From: Taylorella asinigenitalis ATCC 700933
Lineage (GTDB): Bacteria > Pseudomonadota > Gammaproteobacteria > Burkholderiales > Burkholderiaceae_B
DNA length: 64,000 nt
Direction: 5' to 3'
NCBI RefSeq assembly: GCF_000687755.1
Contig: NZ_JHXN01000002.1
Coordinates: 1-64,000, forward strand
Under the pieces are notes generated by a model. It was not told the DNA's origin, searched no databases, and was given only the letters and a program-made list of their open reading frames with translations. Position 1 is the stretch's first letter, and each line of letters begins with the position of its first letter. Positions 18,464 through 27,938 of this stretch are shown here, one piece after another. A program made the translations under genes and the position numbers.

Positions 18464-19087
18464 ATGGATAATTTAACCAATAGTTTTTCAAACTGGCTTT
18501 TTAATGAAGGTGCCCCACTTATCAAATGGGAATTAAGTGCTATAGAGGGACTCTTGACCAACACTTTCGGATATCAATCCATACAGATTGGATTGCCTAA
18601 ACATAATTATTTAAAGAATGCTAGAACGCAAAACAAAGCCATTATTTCGTTTGAGGATCTAAACAAATTTTCTGAGGCAGATTTAATCATATTGCCACAT
18701 ACATTGGAATTGCTTGATTATCCCAAAGATACTCTTAAATTAATTTCTGCTCATCTTAACCCACATGGCTTGATCGTTATCTTAGGTCTAAAAACAAATC
18801 CATTGAGCAAAATAAGCAAAAAGATGCGTGCGTGTCCATTGCCAAAGAAAAGAAAGTTATCTGCACAGCAAATTAAGATATGGAGTGCAGAATTTGAATT
18901 TGAGTCCAAGGAAATAACAAATCAAACCAAAAAAGGTGTTATGTTTTCAAGAATTTTTATTCCTAGTTATGCTCTTGTATTAAAACGCTCATCATTGGCA
19001 GGAGCTGCGGTGGGGTTGGCATTTTCAAAAACTTCATCAATTAAAAATGGTGTACCTGTGTTGAGTAAGGAAAATAATAATGTCTAA
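18464..19087 (+). CDS. SAM-dependent methyltransferase-like protein (YafS position)
   Basis: 207 residues. The visible pattern is a Rossmann-like stretch: DLIILPHTLEL, followed by LISAHLNPHGLIVILGL, like the post-motif of class I methyltransferases. The N-terminal glycine-rich SAM loop is poor or lost, so activity is uncertain. The assignment leans on position: a methyltransferase-type gene stands between gloB and rnhA in many proteobacteria. It overlaps the rnhA start by eight bases. Confidence 0.65.
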   Translation: MDNLTNSFSNWLFNEGAPLIKWELSAIEGLLTNTFGYQSIQIGLPKHNYLKNARTQNKAIISFEDLNKFSEADLIILPHTLELLDYPKDTLKLISAHLNPHGLIVILGLKTNPLSKISKKMRACPLPKKRKLSAQQIKIWSAEFEFESKEITNQTKKGVMFSRIFIPSYALVLKRSSLAGAAVGLAFSKTSSIKNGVPVLSKENNNV

Positions 19088-19532
19088 AAATATAGAAATA
19101 TGGACCGATGGAGCTTGCAAGGGAAATCCAGGTCCTGGCGGTTGGGGAGCACTAATTTTTTGCGATGGGCGTGAAATTGAACTATGTGGCGGCGAACAGG
19201 ACACTACGAATAATCGCATGGAGTTGATGGCTGTCATTGAGAGCCTAAAATATGTAAAAGAGTGTCATAATGACTTTTCTAAGATAAAGATTACAGTTGA
19301 TTCTCAATATGTCATGAACGCTTTCACACAAAAATGGCTGGAGAATTGGCAGAAAAATGGATGGAAAACTGCTTCAAAATCTCCTGTAAAAAACAAGGAT
19401 TTATGGATGCAGCTTTTGGACTTAGTTGATTTGATTAAGCCAACATGGGCATGGATAAAGGGTCACAGCGGTGACCCTAATAATGATAGAGCTGATAAGC
19501 TTGCAAATCAGGGCTTAGAGAAAATTAAATAG
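19080..19532 (+). CDS. rnhA: Ribonuclease HI
   Basis: Cleaves the RNA strand of RNA-DNA hybrids. 150 residues with all catalytic acids in place: D10 (WTDGACKGNPGPGG), E48 (NNRMEL), D74 (DSQYVM) and D136 with H129 (WIKGHSGDPNNDRAD). Its stop overlaps the convergent iaaA stop by eight bases. dnaQ, which often follows, is not present here. Confidence 0.97.
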   Translation: MSKNIEIWTDGACKGNPGPGGWGALIFCDGREIELCGGEQDTTNNRMELMAVIESLKYVKECHNDFSKIKITVDSQYVMNAFTQKWLENWQKNGWKTASKSPVKNKDLWMQLLDLVDLIKPTWAWIKGHSGDPNNDRADKLANQGLEKIK

Positions 19533-20493
19533 CCTCACCTTTATAAATAGCCACTTCTCTCGATCCAGTTGCATATCCTAAACCCCTGTACATTCCAGCG
19601 GAGTTGAAAGGGAGGTAAGCATTGCCATCTTTATCGATAGAAATTAGTCCGCCAGATCCATCAATTAAAGGAAGTTTCTTATATACGACCTCATCGCAGG
19701 CATCTTTTAAAGATAGCCCCTTATAGTCCATCAAAGCAGAAATATCGTAAGCTACTACAGATCTTATGAAATGCTCTCCATGCCCTGTTGTAGAGACGGC
19801 ACAGGTATTGTTGTTCGCATAACAGCCTGCACCAATAATAGGCGAATCGCCTACACGACCAGCCATCTTATTTGTCATGCCGCCTGTAGAAGTTGCGGCT
19901 GCTAGATTTCCGTGAGCATCGAGTGCGACAGCACCTACTGTGCCCATTTTATTTTTTTCATCTATTGGGGAGGCTTGATGGTCCGAATCATGATCGAGCA
20001 AGGCCTCTTGAGAATCGCTCTTTAAGGCAATCTCAAGCTGTTCGCGTCGTATATCTGTGCTGAAATAATCGTTTGGCACAGCCTCAAATCCCTGAGCACG
20101 CAAAAAATCTTCAGCCCCTTTTGAGATTAGCATTACATGCTTGCTTTTTTCCATTACACATTTGGCAGCATAAATTGGATTTTTTATGGTGGCAATGCCT
20201 GCGACGGCACCACATCTTAATGTTTCACCGCACATAATGGATGCATCCAGCTCGTGAGTGGCATTGTGCGTGAATACGGCCCCTTTGCCAGCGTTAAATA
20301 TAGGATTATCTTCAAACATGCTTACAGCTAGTGCAACTGCATCTATAGCACTCGCACCATCTCTAAGGGCATCAGCTCCGGCATCAATAATCTCTTTTAG
20401 GGACGCTCTATATTTGTGTTCTATCTCATCTGTGATTTTGCTTTTAGATATAGCACCTGCCCCGCCATGAATGGCTATCACTGGACCTTTCAT
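19525..20493 (-). CDS. iaaA: Isoaspartyl peptidase / L-asparaginase (Ntn-hydrolase)
   Basis: 322-residue precursor that self-cleaves before the nucleophile Thr185 in KMGTVGAVALD to give two subunits. It removes isoaspartyl or asparagine residues from small peptides. IHGGAGAI at the start and STGGMTNKMAGRVGD are family hallmarks. It is the last gene of the gsi operon, matching the iaaA-gsi linkage in E. coli, and follows the M55 peptidase gene by five bases. Confidence 0.94.
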   Translation of the reverse strand: MKGPVIAIHGGAGAISKSKITDEIEHKYRASLKEIIDAGADALRDGASAIDAVALAVSMFEDNPIFNAGKGAVFTHNATHELDASIMCGETLRCGAVAGIATIKNPIYAAKCVMEKSKHVMLISKGAEDFLRAQGFEAVPNDYFSTDIRREQLEIALKSDSQEALLDHDSDHQASPIDEKNKMGTVGAVALDAHGNLAAATSTGGMTNKMAGRVGDSPIIGAGCYANNNTCAVSTTGHGEHFIRSVVAYDISALMDYKGLSLKDACDEVVYKKLPLIDGSGGLISIDKDGNAYLPFNSAGMYRGLGYATGSREVAIYKGEAI

Positions 20494-20498
20494 AATGA

Positions 20499-21329
20499 TT
20501 ACCTCAAAGCACTGGACATTAGTGAAAATGTATTTATAGTGCGTATTAAATCTAATATAGATTCTGTCTTAAATTTTAGAGTTAAGGAATCTAATCTTTC
20601 TGTTCCTGGCAATATCGTGAAGATATCCACCATTTCAGGCTTATGACATGCTAGTTCACATTCGTATGGGCTAGGAATTTTAAAGGGTTCATACAAATCA
20701 CGATTAGTCATGAATTTTTCAACTGCACTTCGCATGCCCTTAAAAATTTCGTATTGTGCTCTTGTTGTGCTTTTAGATTTTGCGACAAATGTGCCTAAAG
20801 CCTCTTTTGTATGAACCCATACAGCTTCAGGGAAAAATTCTTTATTTTCCGCTTCTAGAATTTGATCACCACTGCCGAAAATCACTGGTACATCAACTTC
20901 TCCAGCCAAGAGACCGTACAAACCAGGTTCCCCATAGGCCCTGCCGTTAACACGAATTTGCGAGAAAGAAAATCCATTGATTGTATGGGCTAAAACACCA
21001 CGGCCACGGGCTTGCGAATGATGCCCTATAAATGCCACTGCATCTACTCCAGTTTCAACGCCTGCTACCATGCTATAGATTCTAGGTTTACCAGTAATCA
21101 AGTAGATGCGTTCATCGATTAAATCTGGCAATATATTTCTAAAAGTCGCATGAGAGTCGGCAACTATTACTTCCTTCGCGCCAGCATCAAACGCTCCTCT
21201 TGCAGCGGCGTTTACTTCTTCTGTAAACCACACACGTGCCCGCTCCCATGCACTCGTTCCAGTCCTACACTGTTCGGGGTCCACAACTCCAGCTACCCCT
21301 TCAATATCCGCACTAATTAATACTTTCAT
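20499..21329 (-). CDS. M55 family D-aminopeptidase (DppA-type)
   Basis: 276 residues of the zinc-dependent D-aminopeptidase family known from Bacillus DppA. Metal ligands are visible in SADIEGVAG (D8, E10), ADSHATF, and the FIGHHSQARGRGVLAHT stretch. Such enzymes remove N-terminal D-amino acids such as D-Ala from peptides. Its start overlaps the end of the preceding peptidase gene by four bases. I leave the symbol empty because dppA also names a binding protein. Confidence 0.9.
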   Translation of the reverse strand: MKVLISADIEGVAGVVDPEQCRTGTSAWERARVWFTEEVNAAARGAFDAGAKEVIVADSHATFRNILPDLIDERIYLITGKPRIYSMVAGVETGVDAVAFIGHHSQARGRGVLAHTINGFSFSQIRVNGRAYGEPGLYGLLAGEVDVPVIFGSGDQILEAENKEFFPEAVWVHTKEALGTFVAKSKSTTRAQYEIFKGMRSAVEKFMTNRDLYEPFKIPSPYECELACHKPEMVDIFTILPGTERLDSLTLKFKTESILDLIRTINTFSLMSSALR

Positions 21330-22432
21330 AATAATCCCAATATAGAAGAATTTTCCATAATTACTTCATGAAGGTTACGACATTCATTGCCATCGCGGCC
21401 TTTAGTGGATTTTGCAAACCAAAGTGAATTGATAATGGCTTGCTCCGTGGCTTCCGCCGCCGCATCAAACAAATAATTAATCTGACCTTCGTTTACTGTG
21501 GCAATGCTCTCGTTCATATCCATTGAATCTGATTGCTTCAGTGAATAAGCATTAGAGAATGCTACGCAAATATCTCCACTTCCGTGACCAAAATTAGAAC
21601 CAGTACGAGCTAGACCTGCTGCGGCTCTCAAACTTAATCTCTTAAGTTGACGGGAATCAAGTGGTGCGTCGGTAGCAATAATAATAATTATCGACCCTTT
21701 ATCATAGGAATCATGGATAATGGCTTCTTCGGAACCTCTAACATTATGGGAAGCGAATTTTTTTCCGAGTTCTAGACCAGCAATTCTTAAATTAGGTAAG
21801 GCTCCAAAATTAGATAAAACTAAGGCCCCAACAGTATATTTATGTAAGCCAGCACTTATTCTTGAAGCTGAGCCTATACCCCCTTTGAAACCGAAGCATT
21901 TCATTCCATGGCCTGCACCCACAGCACCTTGTTCAAAATGTGTTTTGCAATTGGAGAGGGCCTTCAAATAGTGTTCTTCATTTATAGCAAGTGCTTGAAT
22001 ATCGTTCAAAAATCCATCGTTACACTCTAAGACCAAGGAATTAACTGTTGGAAGTGAACGTCCAATTTCAGAGTTAATTTCGATAGCTTTTTTGATTTGT
22101 GCTTGAGCTACTATGGGGACACTAAAAGTATTTGTTAAAGCTATAGGAGTTTCAATTGTGCCAAGTTCTTCTAATTGGATAAGACCATAACTTTTTCCAA
22201 AGCCATTTATCACACTTACAGCTGCAGGGATTTTATCGATAAATAAATTTTTATCTTTATTTGGATTTATTACTGTGACACCACTTCTGATGCAATGCGG
22301 TTTATCTTCATGTAAAGTGAAGTGACCGACAGTAATACCATCAATATCGCAGATATTATCCATTGCACCGCTCTCAAGAGACCCAACTCTTGGTGCTATA
22401 TTAGGAATTAGAAGAGCCTCTGTGTTAATCAT
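21326..22432 (-). CDS. DmpA/P1-family (S58) aminopeptidase
   Basis: 368 residues of the autoprocessing L-aminopeptidase/D-amidase family. Recognisable segments are VINGFGKSYGLIQLEELG, HGMKCFGFKGGIGSASR and ATDAPLDSRQLKRL. From memory of DmpA, autocleavage should occur between G246 and S247 in KGSIII, freeing the catalytic Ser. It sits between the gsiD permease (one base away) and the D-aminopeptidase, which suggests that imported peptides are cut in the cytoplasm. Confidence 0.87.
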   Translation of the reverse strand: MINTEALLIPNIAPRVGSLESGAMDNICDIDGITVGHFTLHEDKPHCIRSGVTVINPNKDKNLFIDKIPAAVSVINGFGKSYGLIQLEELGTIETPIALTNTFSVPIVAQAQIKKAIEINSEIGRSLPTVNSLVLECNDGFLNDIQALAINEEHYLKALSNCKTHFEQGAVGAGHGMKCFGFKGGIGSASRISAGLHKYTVGALVLSNFGALPNLRIAGLELGKKFASHNVRGSEEAIIHDSYDKGSIIIIIATDAPLDSRQLKRLSLRAAAGLARTGSNFGHGSGDICVAFSNAYSLKQSDSMDMNESIATVNEGQINYLFDAAAEATEQAIINSLWFAKSTKGRDGNECRNLHEVIMENSSILGLL

Positions 22433-22433
22433 A

Positions 22434-23306
22434 TTAAGTCTTAAGTTTAGGATCTAAAGCATCTCTTAAACCATCACCCAATATATTGAAAGCTAAAACT
22501 GTAAGGAAAATAGCTAGTGATGGAAAAAGAGCCACATGCGGTGCCAATACCATATCGGAGCGTGCTTCGTTAAGCATTGCCCCCCATTCTGGAGTAGGAG
22601 GTTGTGCACCCATACCAATAAATGAAAGCGATGCCGCAGTTATTATTGATGTACCTATACGCATAGTTGCGTAGATAACTATAGGAGAAATAGTGCCTGG
22701 CAATATATGCTTAAATAAAATTGTAAAATCCGAAGCACCAATACTTTTAGCGGCTTCCACATAAGTCATATTTTTAAGAGATAGGGTATTGCCTCTAACT
22801 AAACGTGCAAATGTTGGAACACTAAAAACAGCTACTGCAATAATCACATTAATCATGCTAGGACCTAAAACTGCGATCACACCAATTGCAAGCAATATAC
22901 CAGGAAACGCTAACAAAACATCTGATAGACGCATAACGATTCTATCTATCCAACCCTCATAATACCCAGCAAGTAGTCCCAAAATAGTTCCAACAACCAT
23001 ACCTAAAGCCACAGATACAAAACCCGCAGCTAAGGAAATTCTAGTTCCCATAATTATTCTGCTAAGAATATCCCTACCTAAGGAATCTACACCCATCCAA
23101 TGTTCCCATGATGGAGGTTGATTTAACTTATCGTAGTCAAAGAAATTTTCAGGGTCAAATGGAACAATCCATGGGGCAAAGATTGCGATAACAATAAGAA
23201 AAAGAATAAAGATTCCAGCAATTATGGCAAAGGTCTGTTTTTTAAATTTTCTTTTGAACTCGCTCATTGGAGTTCTAATATTTTTGTTTTTTAAATTATT
23301 TTCCAT
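22434..23306 (-). CDS. gsiD: Glutathione/peptide ABC transporter permease (GsiD-like)
   Basis: 290 residues, inner-membrane permease with about six membrane segments. The cytoplasmic ABC-contact loop is [23 protein letters not shown]. The N-terminal cytoplasmic stretch is typical of DppC/GsiD. Substrate assignment rests on the iaaA link and the fused ATPase. A dipeptide transporter would look the same. Confidence 0.85.
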   Translation of the reverse strand: MENNLKNKNIRTPMSEFKRKFKKQTFAIIAGIFILFLIVIAIFAPWIVPFDPENFFDYDKLNQPPSWEHWMGVDSLGRDILSRIIMGTRISLAAGFVSVALGMVVGTILGLLAGYYEGWIDRIVMRLSDVLLAFPGILLAIGVIAVLGPSMINVIIAVAVFSVPTFARLVRGNTLSLKNMTYVEAAKSIGASDFTILFKHILPGTISPIVIYATMRIGTSIITAASLSFIGMGAQPPTPEWGAMLNEARSDMVLAPHVALFPSLAIFLTVLAFNILGDGLRDALDPKLKT

Positions 23307-23311
23307 ACTTA

Positions 23312-24232
23312 CTACTTATAGCGAATTGTTGGGTTAATTACACCGTACATCAAATCAACTATTAAGTTGATTACTATGAATTCAAAGGAGAACAAAAGAA
23401 CTAATCCTTGAATCATCGGGTAATCACGAGCATTTACAGAGTCGATAAGTAGGCTTCCCATACCTGGCCATCCAAATACAGTTTCTACCACAATTGAACC
23501 TCCTAAAAGAAATCCAAATTGCAAACCCATCATAGTTACTACGGGAATTAAGGCATTTCTTAAACTATGTTTAAGCATTACTACTTTTTCGCTTAAACCC
23601 TTAGCACGTGCGGTTCTAACAAAATCTTCATGAATAACTTCAACAAAAGAAGCTCTTGTAAATCTAGCCATAACAGCGGCAACAGAGACTCCTAAGGTTA
23701 TAGATGGCAATATGTAGTGTCTCCAACTATCAGCCCCAACAGATGGCAACCATCCCAACCACACAGCAAATACTTGAATTAGGAGCATTCCGAATGCAAA
23801 TGCAGGAAGGGAAATACCAGATACTGCTAGTGTCATAAATAATCTGTCTGGCCAAGTGTTGCGCCAAATTGCAGAGACCACACCAATCACTAGACCGAAA
23901 ATTACAGACCACGCCATGCTTGTAATAGTTAATAACATGGTAGGCATAAATCTAATGGCAATTTCATCAAATACGGGACGTTTAGTTCTAAGTGACTGAC
24001 CTAGGTCTCCTTGCAAAATATTGCCCATATAGTTGATGAACTGCTCCCAAAGTGGAAGATTAAGTCCAAGATTTTCTCGAATTATTTGAATTGTTTCTGC
24101 ATCGGCTTCTGGGCCTGCTGCAAGTACTGCTGGATCGCCTGGAAGCATATGGACGAACAAAAATACACAAACGCATATCAATAAAAGCGTTGGTATCATT
24201 CCGATTGTTCTTTTTATAAAGTATGAAAGCAT
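23312..24232 (-). CDS. gsiC: Glutathione/peptide ABC transporter permease (GsiC-like)
   Basis: 306 residues with the DppB-type N-terminus ([19 protein letters not shown]) and the [24 protein letters not shown] contact loop for the ATPase. It pairs with the permease encoded five bases downstream. It is separated from the gsiB stop by a perfect stem-loop (24249-24273). Confidence 0.87.
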   Translation of the reverse strand: MLSYFIKRTIGMIPTLLLICVCVFLFVHMLPGDPAVLAAGPEADAETIQIIRENLGLNLPLWEQFINYMGNILQGDLGQSLRTKRPVFDEIAIRFMPTMLLTITSMAWSVIFGLVIGVVSAIWRNTWPDRLFMTLAVSGISLPAFAFGMLLIQVFAVWLGWLPSVGADSWRHYILPSITLGVSVAAVMARFTRASFVEVIHEDFVRTARAKGLSEKVVMLKHSLRNALIPVVTMMGLQFGFLLGGSIVVETVFGWPGMGSLLIDSVNARDYPMIQGLVLLFSFEFIVINLIVDLMYGVINPTIRYK

Positions 24233-24248
24233 AAATTTATGAATTAAT

Positions 24249-24273
24249 TGTGGGGTAAGATTCTTACCCCACA
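24249..24273 (-). other. Perfect stem-loop between gsiB and gsiC
   Basis: TGTGGGGTAAGA (24249-24260) and TCTTACCCCACA (24262-24273) are perfect complements with one base between, so the real loop must open to a few bases. No T-run follows on the minus strand. Placed right after the binding-protein gene, such a structure would protect the gsiB message and lower permease expression, as known for malE-malF. Confidence 0.8.
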
Positions 24274-24288
24274 GGTACAGCTAATAAA

Positions 24289-25836
24289 TTATTGTTTTAA
24301 ATCTACTTGTTTAAAGTAATATGAACCGTCAGGCATAATATATACGCCGTCTAATTGTTTACTTTTAGCAGATACTAATTTACTTACGTTTAGGAAGACC
24401 CAAGGTGCCTCCTTCCAAATGATTTCTTGAGCTTCAGCATATAGTTTGCTTTTCTCATCTTTATCGGTAGTTTTTAGAGCTGCTTCTAGATTTTCATCAA
24501 CTTTATCGTTTTTGTAGTAGGAAGTATTAGAGAATACTGGAGGCCAAGCATCTCCTTTAAGCAATGGAGCTAGTGCCCAGTTAGCTTCACCAGTAGAGGC
24601 CGACCAGCCAATGTAATATAGCCTAACGCCAGCATCCTCAGGTTTTTGTACTTTCTGTACTTTAGCTACACGTTGACCAGATTCAAGAGATTCAACTTTA
24701 GCTTTAATTCCAACTTGCCTTAATTGTTGTTGAAGGAATTGAATAGCTTTTACAGATGTACCATCGTTATACCCAGACCATAAAACAGTCTCAAAACCAT
24801 TTGGATATCCCGCTTCCTTAAGTAGTTCGCGTGCTTTTTTAGGGTCATATTCGTATGCTTTGAATTGTTTTGAGAATTCAACAAGTGGTGGGACTACACC
24901 AGTTGCGACTTCAGCATATCCGTTATAAGCAACTTTGATTAAGGCTTCCTTATTGATAGCGTAGTTAAGAGCTTGACGAACTTTAATATTGTCAAAAGGT
25001 TTTTCAAGCACATTAATAGACATATATCTTGCGATAATTGATGGTGAAATTACAATATCAAGCTTATCGTTGCTTTTTAAAACATCAATTTGTTCGTATG
25101 GTACAGGGTTAGTAAAGTGAGCTTCGCCTGTTTTCATAACAGCCGCTCTAGTATTGTTATCTGTAATTACGCGGAAAGTAATAGTGTCTACTTTTGCTAA
25201 GTTTTCTTTGCTCCAGTAGCTATCATTACGTTTCATTTTTACAGTTTCCCCAGGTTTCCATTCTACGAATTGGAAAGGACCAGTACCTGTAGGGTGGAAA
25301 TTAATATCTTTACCGTATTTCTCAATTGCTTTTGGAGAAATAATCATAGCTGAAGGGTGTGCTAAATTATTGATAAAAGCAGAGAACGGCTCCGATAAAG
25401 TAATTTTTACTTCATATGGACTAAGGGCTTCAACTGATTTAATTTTGTTAAATTGGTTATATCGTGCAAGAGCATTAGATTTATCTAGCACACGTTCAAA
25501 ATTAACTTTTACTGCCTCTGCATTGAAATCAGTACCATCGTGGAACTTAACGCCCTCGCGAAGTTTAAATGTATACACCAAGCCGTCTTCACTAGCTTTA
25601 TACTCTGTAGCTAGAAGAGGTTGGATATTTAAATCCTTGTCAAATTCAAAGAGTCCTTCGTACCAGCCTTTGCCTACTGCTTGAGCTAATGTAGAGTTGG
25701 TATTGTATGGGTCTAGAGCACTTAAACCATAAGGAATTGCAATTACAACATCCTTAGTTGCATTCGCAGTTGATGAAAGTGCAAGGCCGCTAAGAAGCAA
25801 GCTCATTGCCAAAGTTTTTTTTGCAAAAGTATTCAT
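24289..25836 (-). CDS. gsiB: Periplasmic glutathione/peptide-binding protein (GsiB-like)
   Basis: 515 residues. A Sec signal peptide (about 1-26, ending in ANA) is followed by the family-5 solute-binding fold, with LDPYNTNS near the start and the YEGLFEFDKDLNIQPLLATE signature. It delivers substrate to the GsiCD channel. It lies 24 bases after gsiA, and an AAGGAGTAATAA site precedes it. Confidence 0.88.
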   Translation of the reverse strand: MNTFAKKTLAMSLLLSGLALSSTANATKDVVIAIPYGLSALDPYNTNSTLAQAVGKGWYEGLFEFDKDLNIQPLLATEYKASEDGLVYTFKLREGVKFHDGTDFNAEAVKVNFERVLDKSNALARYNQFNKIKSVEALSPYEVKITLSEPFSAFINNLAHPSAMIISPKAIEKYGKDINFHPTGTGPFQFVEWKPGETVKMKRNDSYWSKENLAKVDTITFRVITDNNTRAAVMKTGEAHFTNPVPYEQIDVLKSNDKLDIVISPSIIARYMSINVLEKPFDNIKVRQALNYAINKEALIKVAYNGYAEVATGVVPPLVEFSKQFKAYEYDPKKARELLKEAGYPNGFETVLWSGYNDGTSVKAIQFLQQQLRQVGIKAKVESLESGQRVAKVQKVQKPEDAGVRLYYIGWSASTGEANWALAPLLKGDAWPPVFSNTSYYKNDKVDENLEAALKTTDKDEKSKLYAEAQEIIWKEAPWVFLNVSKLVSAKSKQLDGVYIMPDGSYYFKQVDLKQ

Positions 25837-25860
25837 TTATTACTCCTTGGTTTTAACGAA

Positions 25861-27738
25861 TTATTTATAGACACCAATCGGATGCCTTGCTACGAAATGA
25901 TTTTCAGATAATTGAAAAAGAGGTTGCACTATAGGATCGTCGCCTAATTTTCGGATTGGGCTTGGAATTTCACCTGTTAGAAGCTCACGATCAAGATTGC
26001 GTCTTGTTGGGTCTGCAATAGGAACTGCATCGATTAATTTCTTTGTATATGGGTGATGTGGATTCTCAAATATAGCTTTTCTCGAACCTAATTCTACGAT
26101 TTGGCCCAAGTACATAACAGCAATTCTGTGACTAATTCGCTCAACAACAGCCATATCGTGTGAAATAAATAGATAAGAAATACCAAATTCTTGTTGAAGG
26201 TCCATCAATAAATTGACTATCTGAGCTTGTATTGAAACATCGAGTGCTGAAACAGATTCATCAGCAATAACGATTTTTGGATTTAAAGCTAATGCTCTAG
26301 CAATGCATATCCTTTGTCTTTGACCTCCAGAGAATTCATGCGGATATCGCTGAGCCATATCTCCTGGCAATCCAACTTTTTCTAAAAGCCACTCAACTCG
26401 CTCATTAGCTTCTTTTCCTTGAGCTACTTTGTGAATTAGCAGGGGCTCCATAATGGAGTATCCAACGGTTTGTCGAGGATCCAAGGATGCGTAAGGGTCT
26501 TGAAAAATAAACTGAATGTCTCTGCGGATTTTTTGCATCTCCTGTTTGGAGAGTTTATTAATATCCTGTCCTTTAAAAAGGATTTCACCACTTTGAGCTT
26601 GTATTAATCTAAGCAATGAGCGACCAGTGGTTGATTTGCCGCATCCAGATTCACCAACTATGGCCAAAGTTTCTTGCTCATACAATGAAAAATTAATTTT
26701 TTCGACTGCATGAACACGTTTTTTTTCTAGACCTAAAAACCCACCGCTTATATCAAAATGTGTTTTTAAATTTTTAACTTCTAGTATAGGGGGCTTATCG
26801 TAGAGCGGCTCTAATGGCTTAGGTTGAAGCGTTTCAGTTACCTCATCTGTTAAATCATCTTCCATGGTCAGTAAGTCAAATCTTTCTGGAAGTTCTTTCC
26901 CAGACATAGACCCTAATTTTGGTACGGCTGAGAGAAGAGCTTTAGTGTACGCATGCTGGGGCGAATGAAATATTTCTGTGGCAATGTTTTCCTCTACTTT
27001 CTGACCTTTATACATAACCAGTACTCGGTCCGCTACTTCAGCCACCACACCCATATCGTGAGTAATGAAGATTACACCCATGTGCATCTCTTTTTGTAGT
27101 TCACGAATAAGTTGAAGGATTTGGGCTTGAATAGTTACGTCCAAGGCCGTTGTAGGTTCATCGGCTATTAGAAGCGATGGTTTACAAGCCAGCCCCATTG
27201 CAATCATAACTCTTTGACGCATTCCACCTGAGAGTTGATGTGGGTAACGTTTAATTATGCTTTTAGCCTCGGGTATCCTAACTTGGTCTAGCATACGAAG
27301 TGCTTCAGCCATAGCAGCTGAATGAGACAAACCTTGATGAAGCCTAATGGATTCCGAAATCTGTTCACCAACAGTAAACACTGGATTTAAAGATGTCATT
27401 GGTTCTTGGAAAATCATGGCTATATCAGCACCACGGATTTTTCTTAACTCTTTTGCTGATAATTTAGCTAAATCAACAGTCTTTTTACCGTTTGGGGTAA
27501 ATAAAATCTGACCTGAAGATATTTCACCTCCGCCATTCTCTACCAATCGCATGATAGCTAGTGATGTCACGGATTTTCCTGAACCGGATTCACCAACAAT
27601 TGCTAAAGTTTGACCTTTAAAGAGCGAAAAAGATAAATCTTTTACGGCATGTACCGTACGTTCACTACTTACAAAATCAACGCTAAGATTTTTAACTTCC
27701 AAAACTGGAACTGGAGATGATTTTGAATTTGTATTCAT
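25861..27738 (-). CDS. gsiA: Glutathione/peptide ABC transporter, fused double ATPase (GsiA-like)
   Basis: 625 residues made of two ABC ATPases in one chain, as in E. coli GsiA rather than separate DppD/DppF. Two Walker A motifs are seen (GESGSGKS at about residue 50 and GESGCGKST at about 360), two signatures (LSGGMRQR and FSGGQRQR), and an oligopeptide/dipeptide C-terminal motif in each half. It is the first gene of the seven-gene operon, with the promoter in the 200-bp gap before the divergent adhesin gene. Confidence 0.9.
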   Translation of the reverse strand: MNTNSKSSPVPVLEVKNLSVDFVSSERTVHAVKDLSFSLFKGQTLAIVGESGSGKSVTSLAIMRLVENGGGEISSGQILFTPNGKKTVDLAKLSAKELRKIRGADIAMIFQEPMTSLNPVFTVGEQISESIRLHQGLSHSAAMAEALRMLDQVRIPEAKSIIKRYPHQLSGGMRQRVMIAMGLACKPSLLIADEPTTALDVTIQAQILQLIRELQKEMHMGVIFITHDMGVVAEVADRVLVMYKGQKVEENIATEIFHSPQHAYTKALLSAVPKLGSMSGKELPERFDLLTMEDDLTDEVTETLQPKPLEPLYDKPPILEVKNLKTHFDISGGFLGLEKKRVHAVEKINFSLYEQETLAIVGESGCGKSTTGRSLLRLIQAQSGEILFKGQDINKLSKQEMQKIRRDIQFIFQDPYASLDPRQTVGYSIMEPLLIHKVAQGKEANERVEWLLEKVGLPGDMAQRYPHEFSGGQRQRICIARALALNPKIVIADESVSALDVSIQAQIVNLLMDLQQEFGISYLFISHDMAVVERISHRIAVMYLGQIVELGSRKAIFENPHHPYTKKLIDAVPIADPTRRNLDRELLTGEIPSPIRKLGDDPIVQPLFQLSENHFVARHPIGVYK

Positions 27739-27938
27739 TGACTAAGTGTTGTTTTTAATTTTATTTAAACCTAAAACTTATTTTACAGAGTTATATAAAA
27801 ATGGGGGAATATTCAGAATTTATATAGATAAAACCTTTTGCGTAAGTAAATTTCCCAATGGATAAATGTTTGCACAATATCTACTAATACTTTAGACCGA
27901 TTCCTAGAATTAAAACTGATTTTTTTCAAGGAGTCATC

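Noticed and set aside
21956-21995. Loss of the nucleophile in the DmpA-type peptidase
   Set aside because: I first looked for Ser after the N-F-G at residues 208-210 and found Ala, but the expected G-S cleavage site is in KGSIII at 246-247, which is intact.
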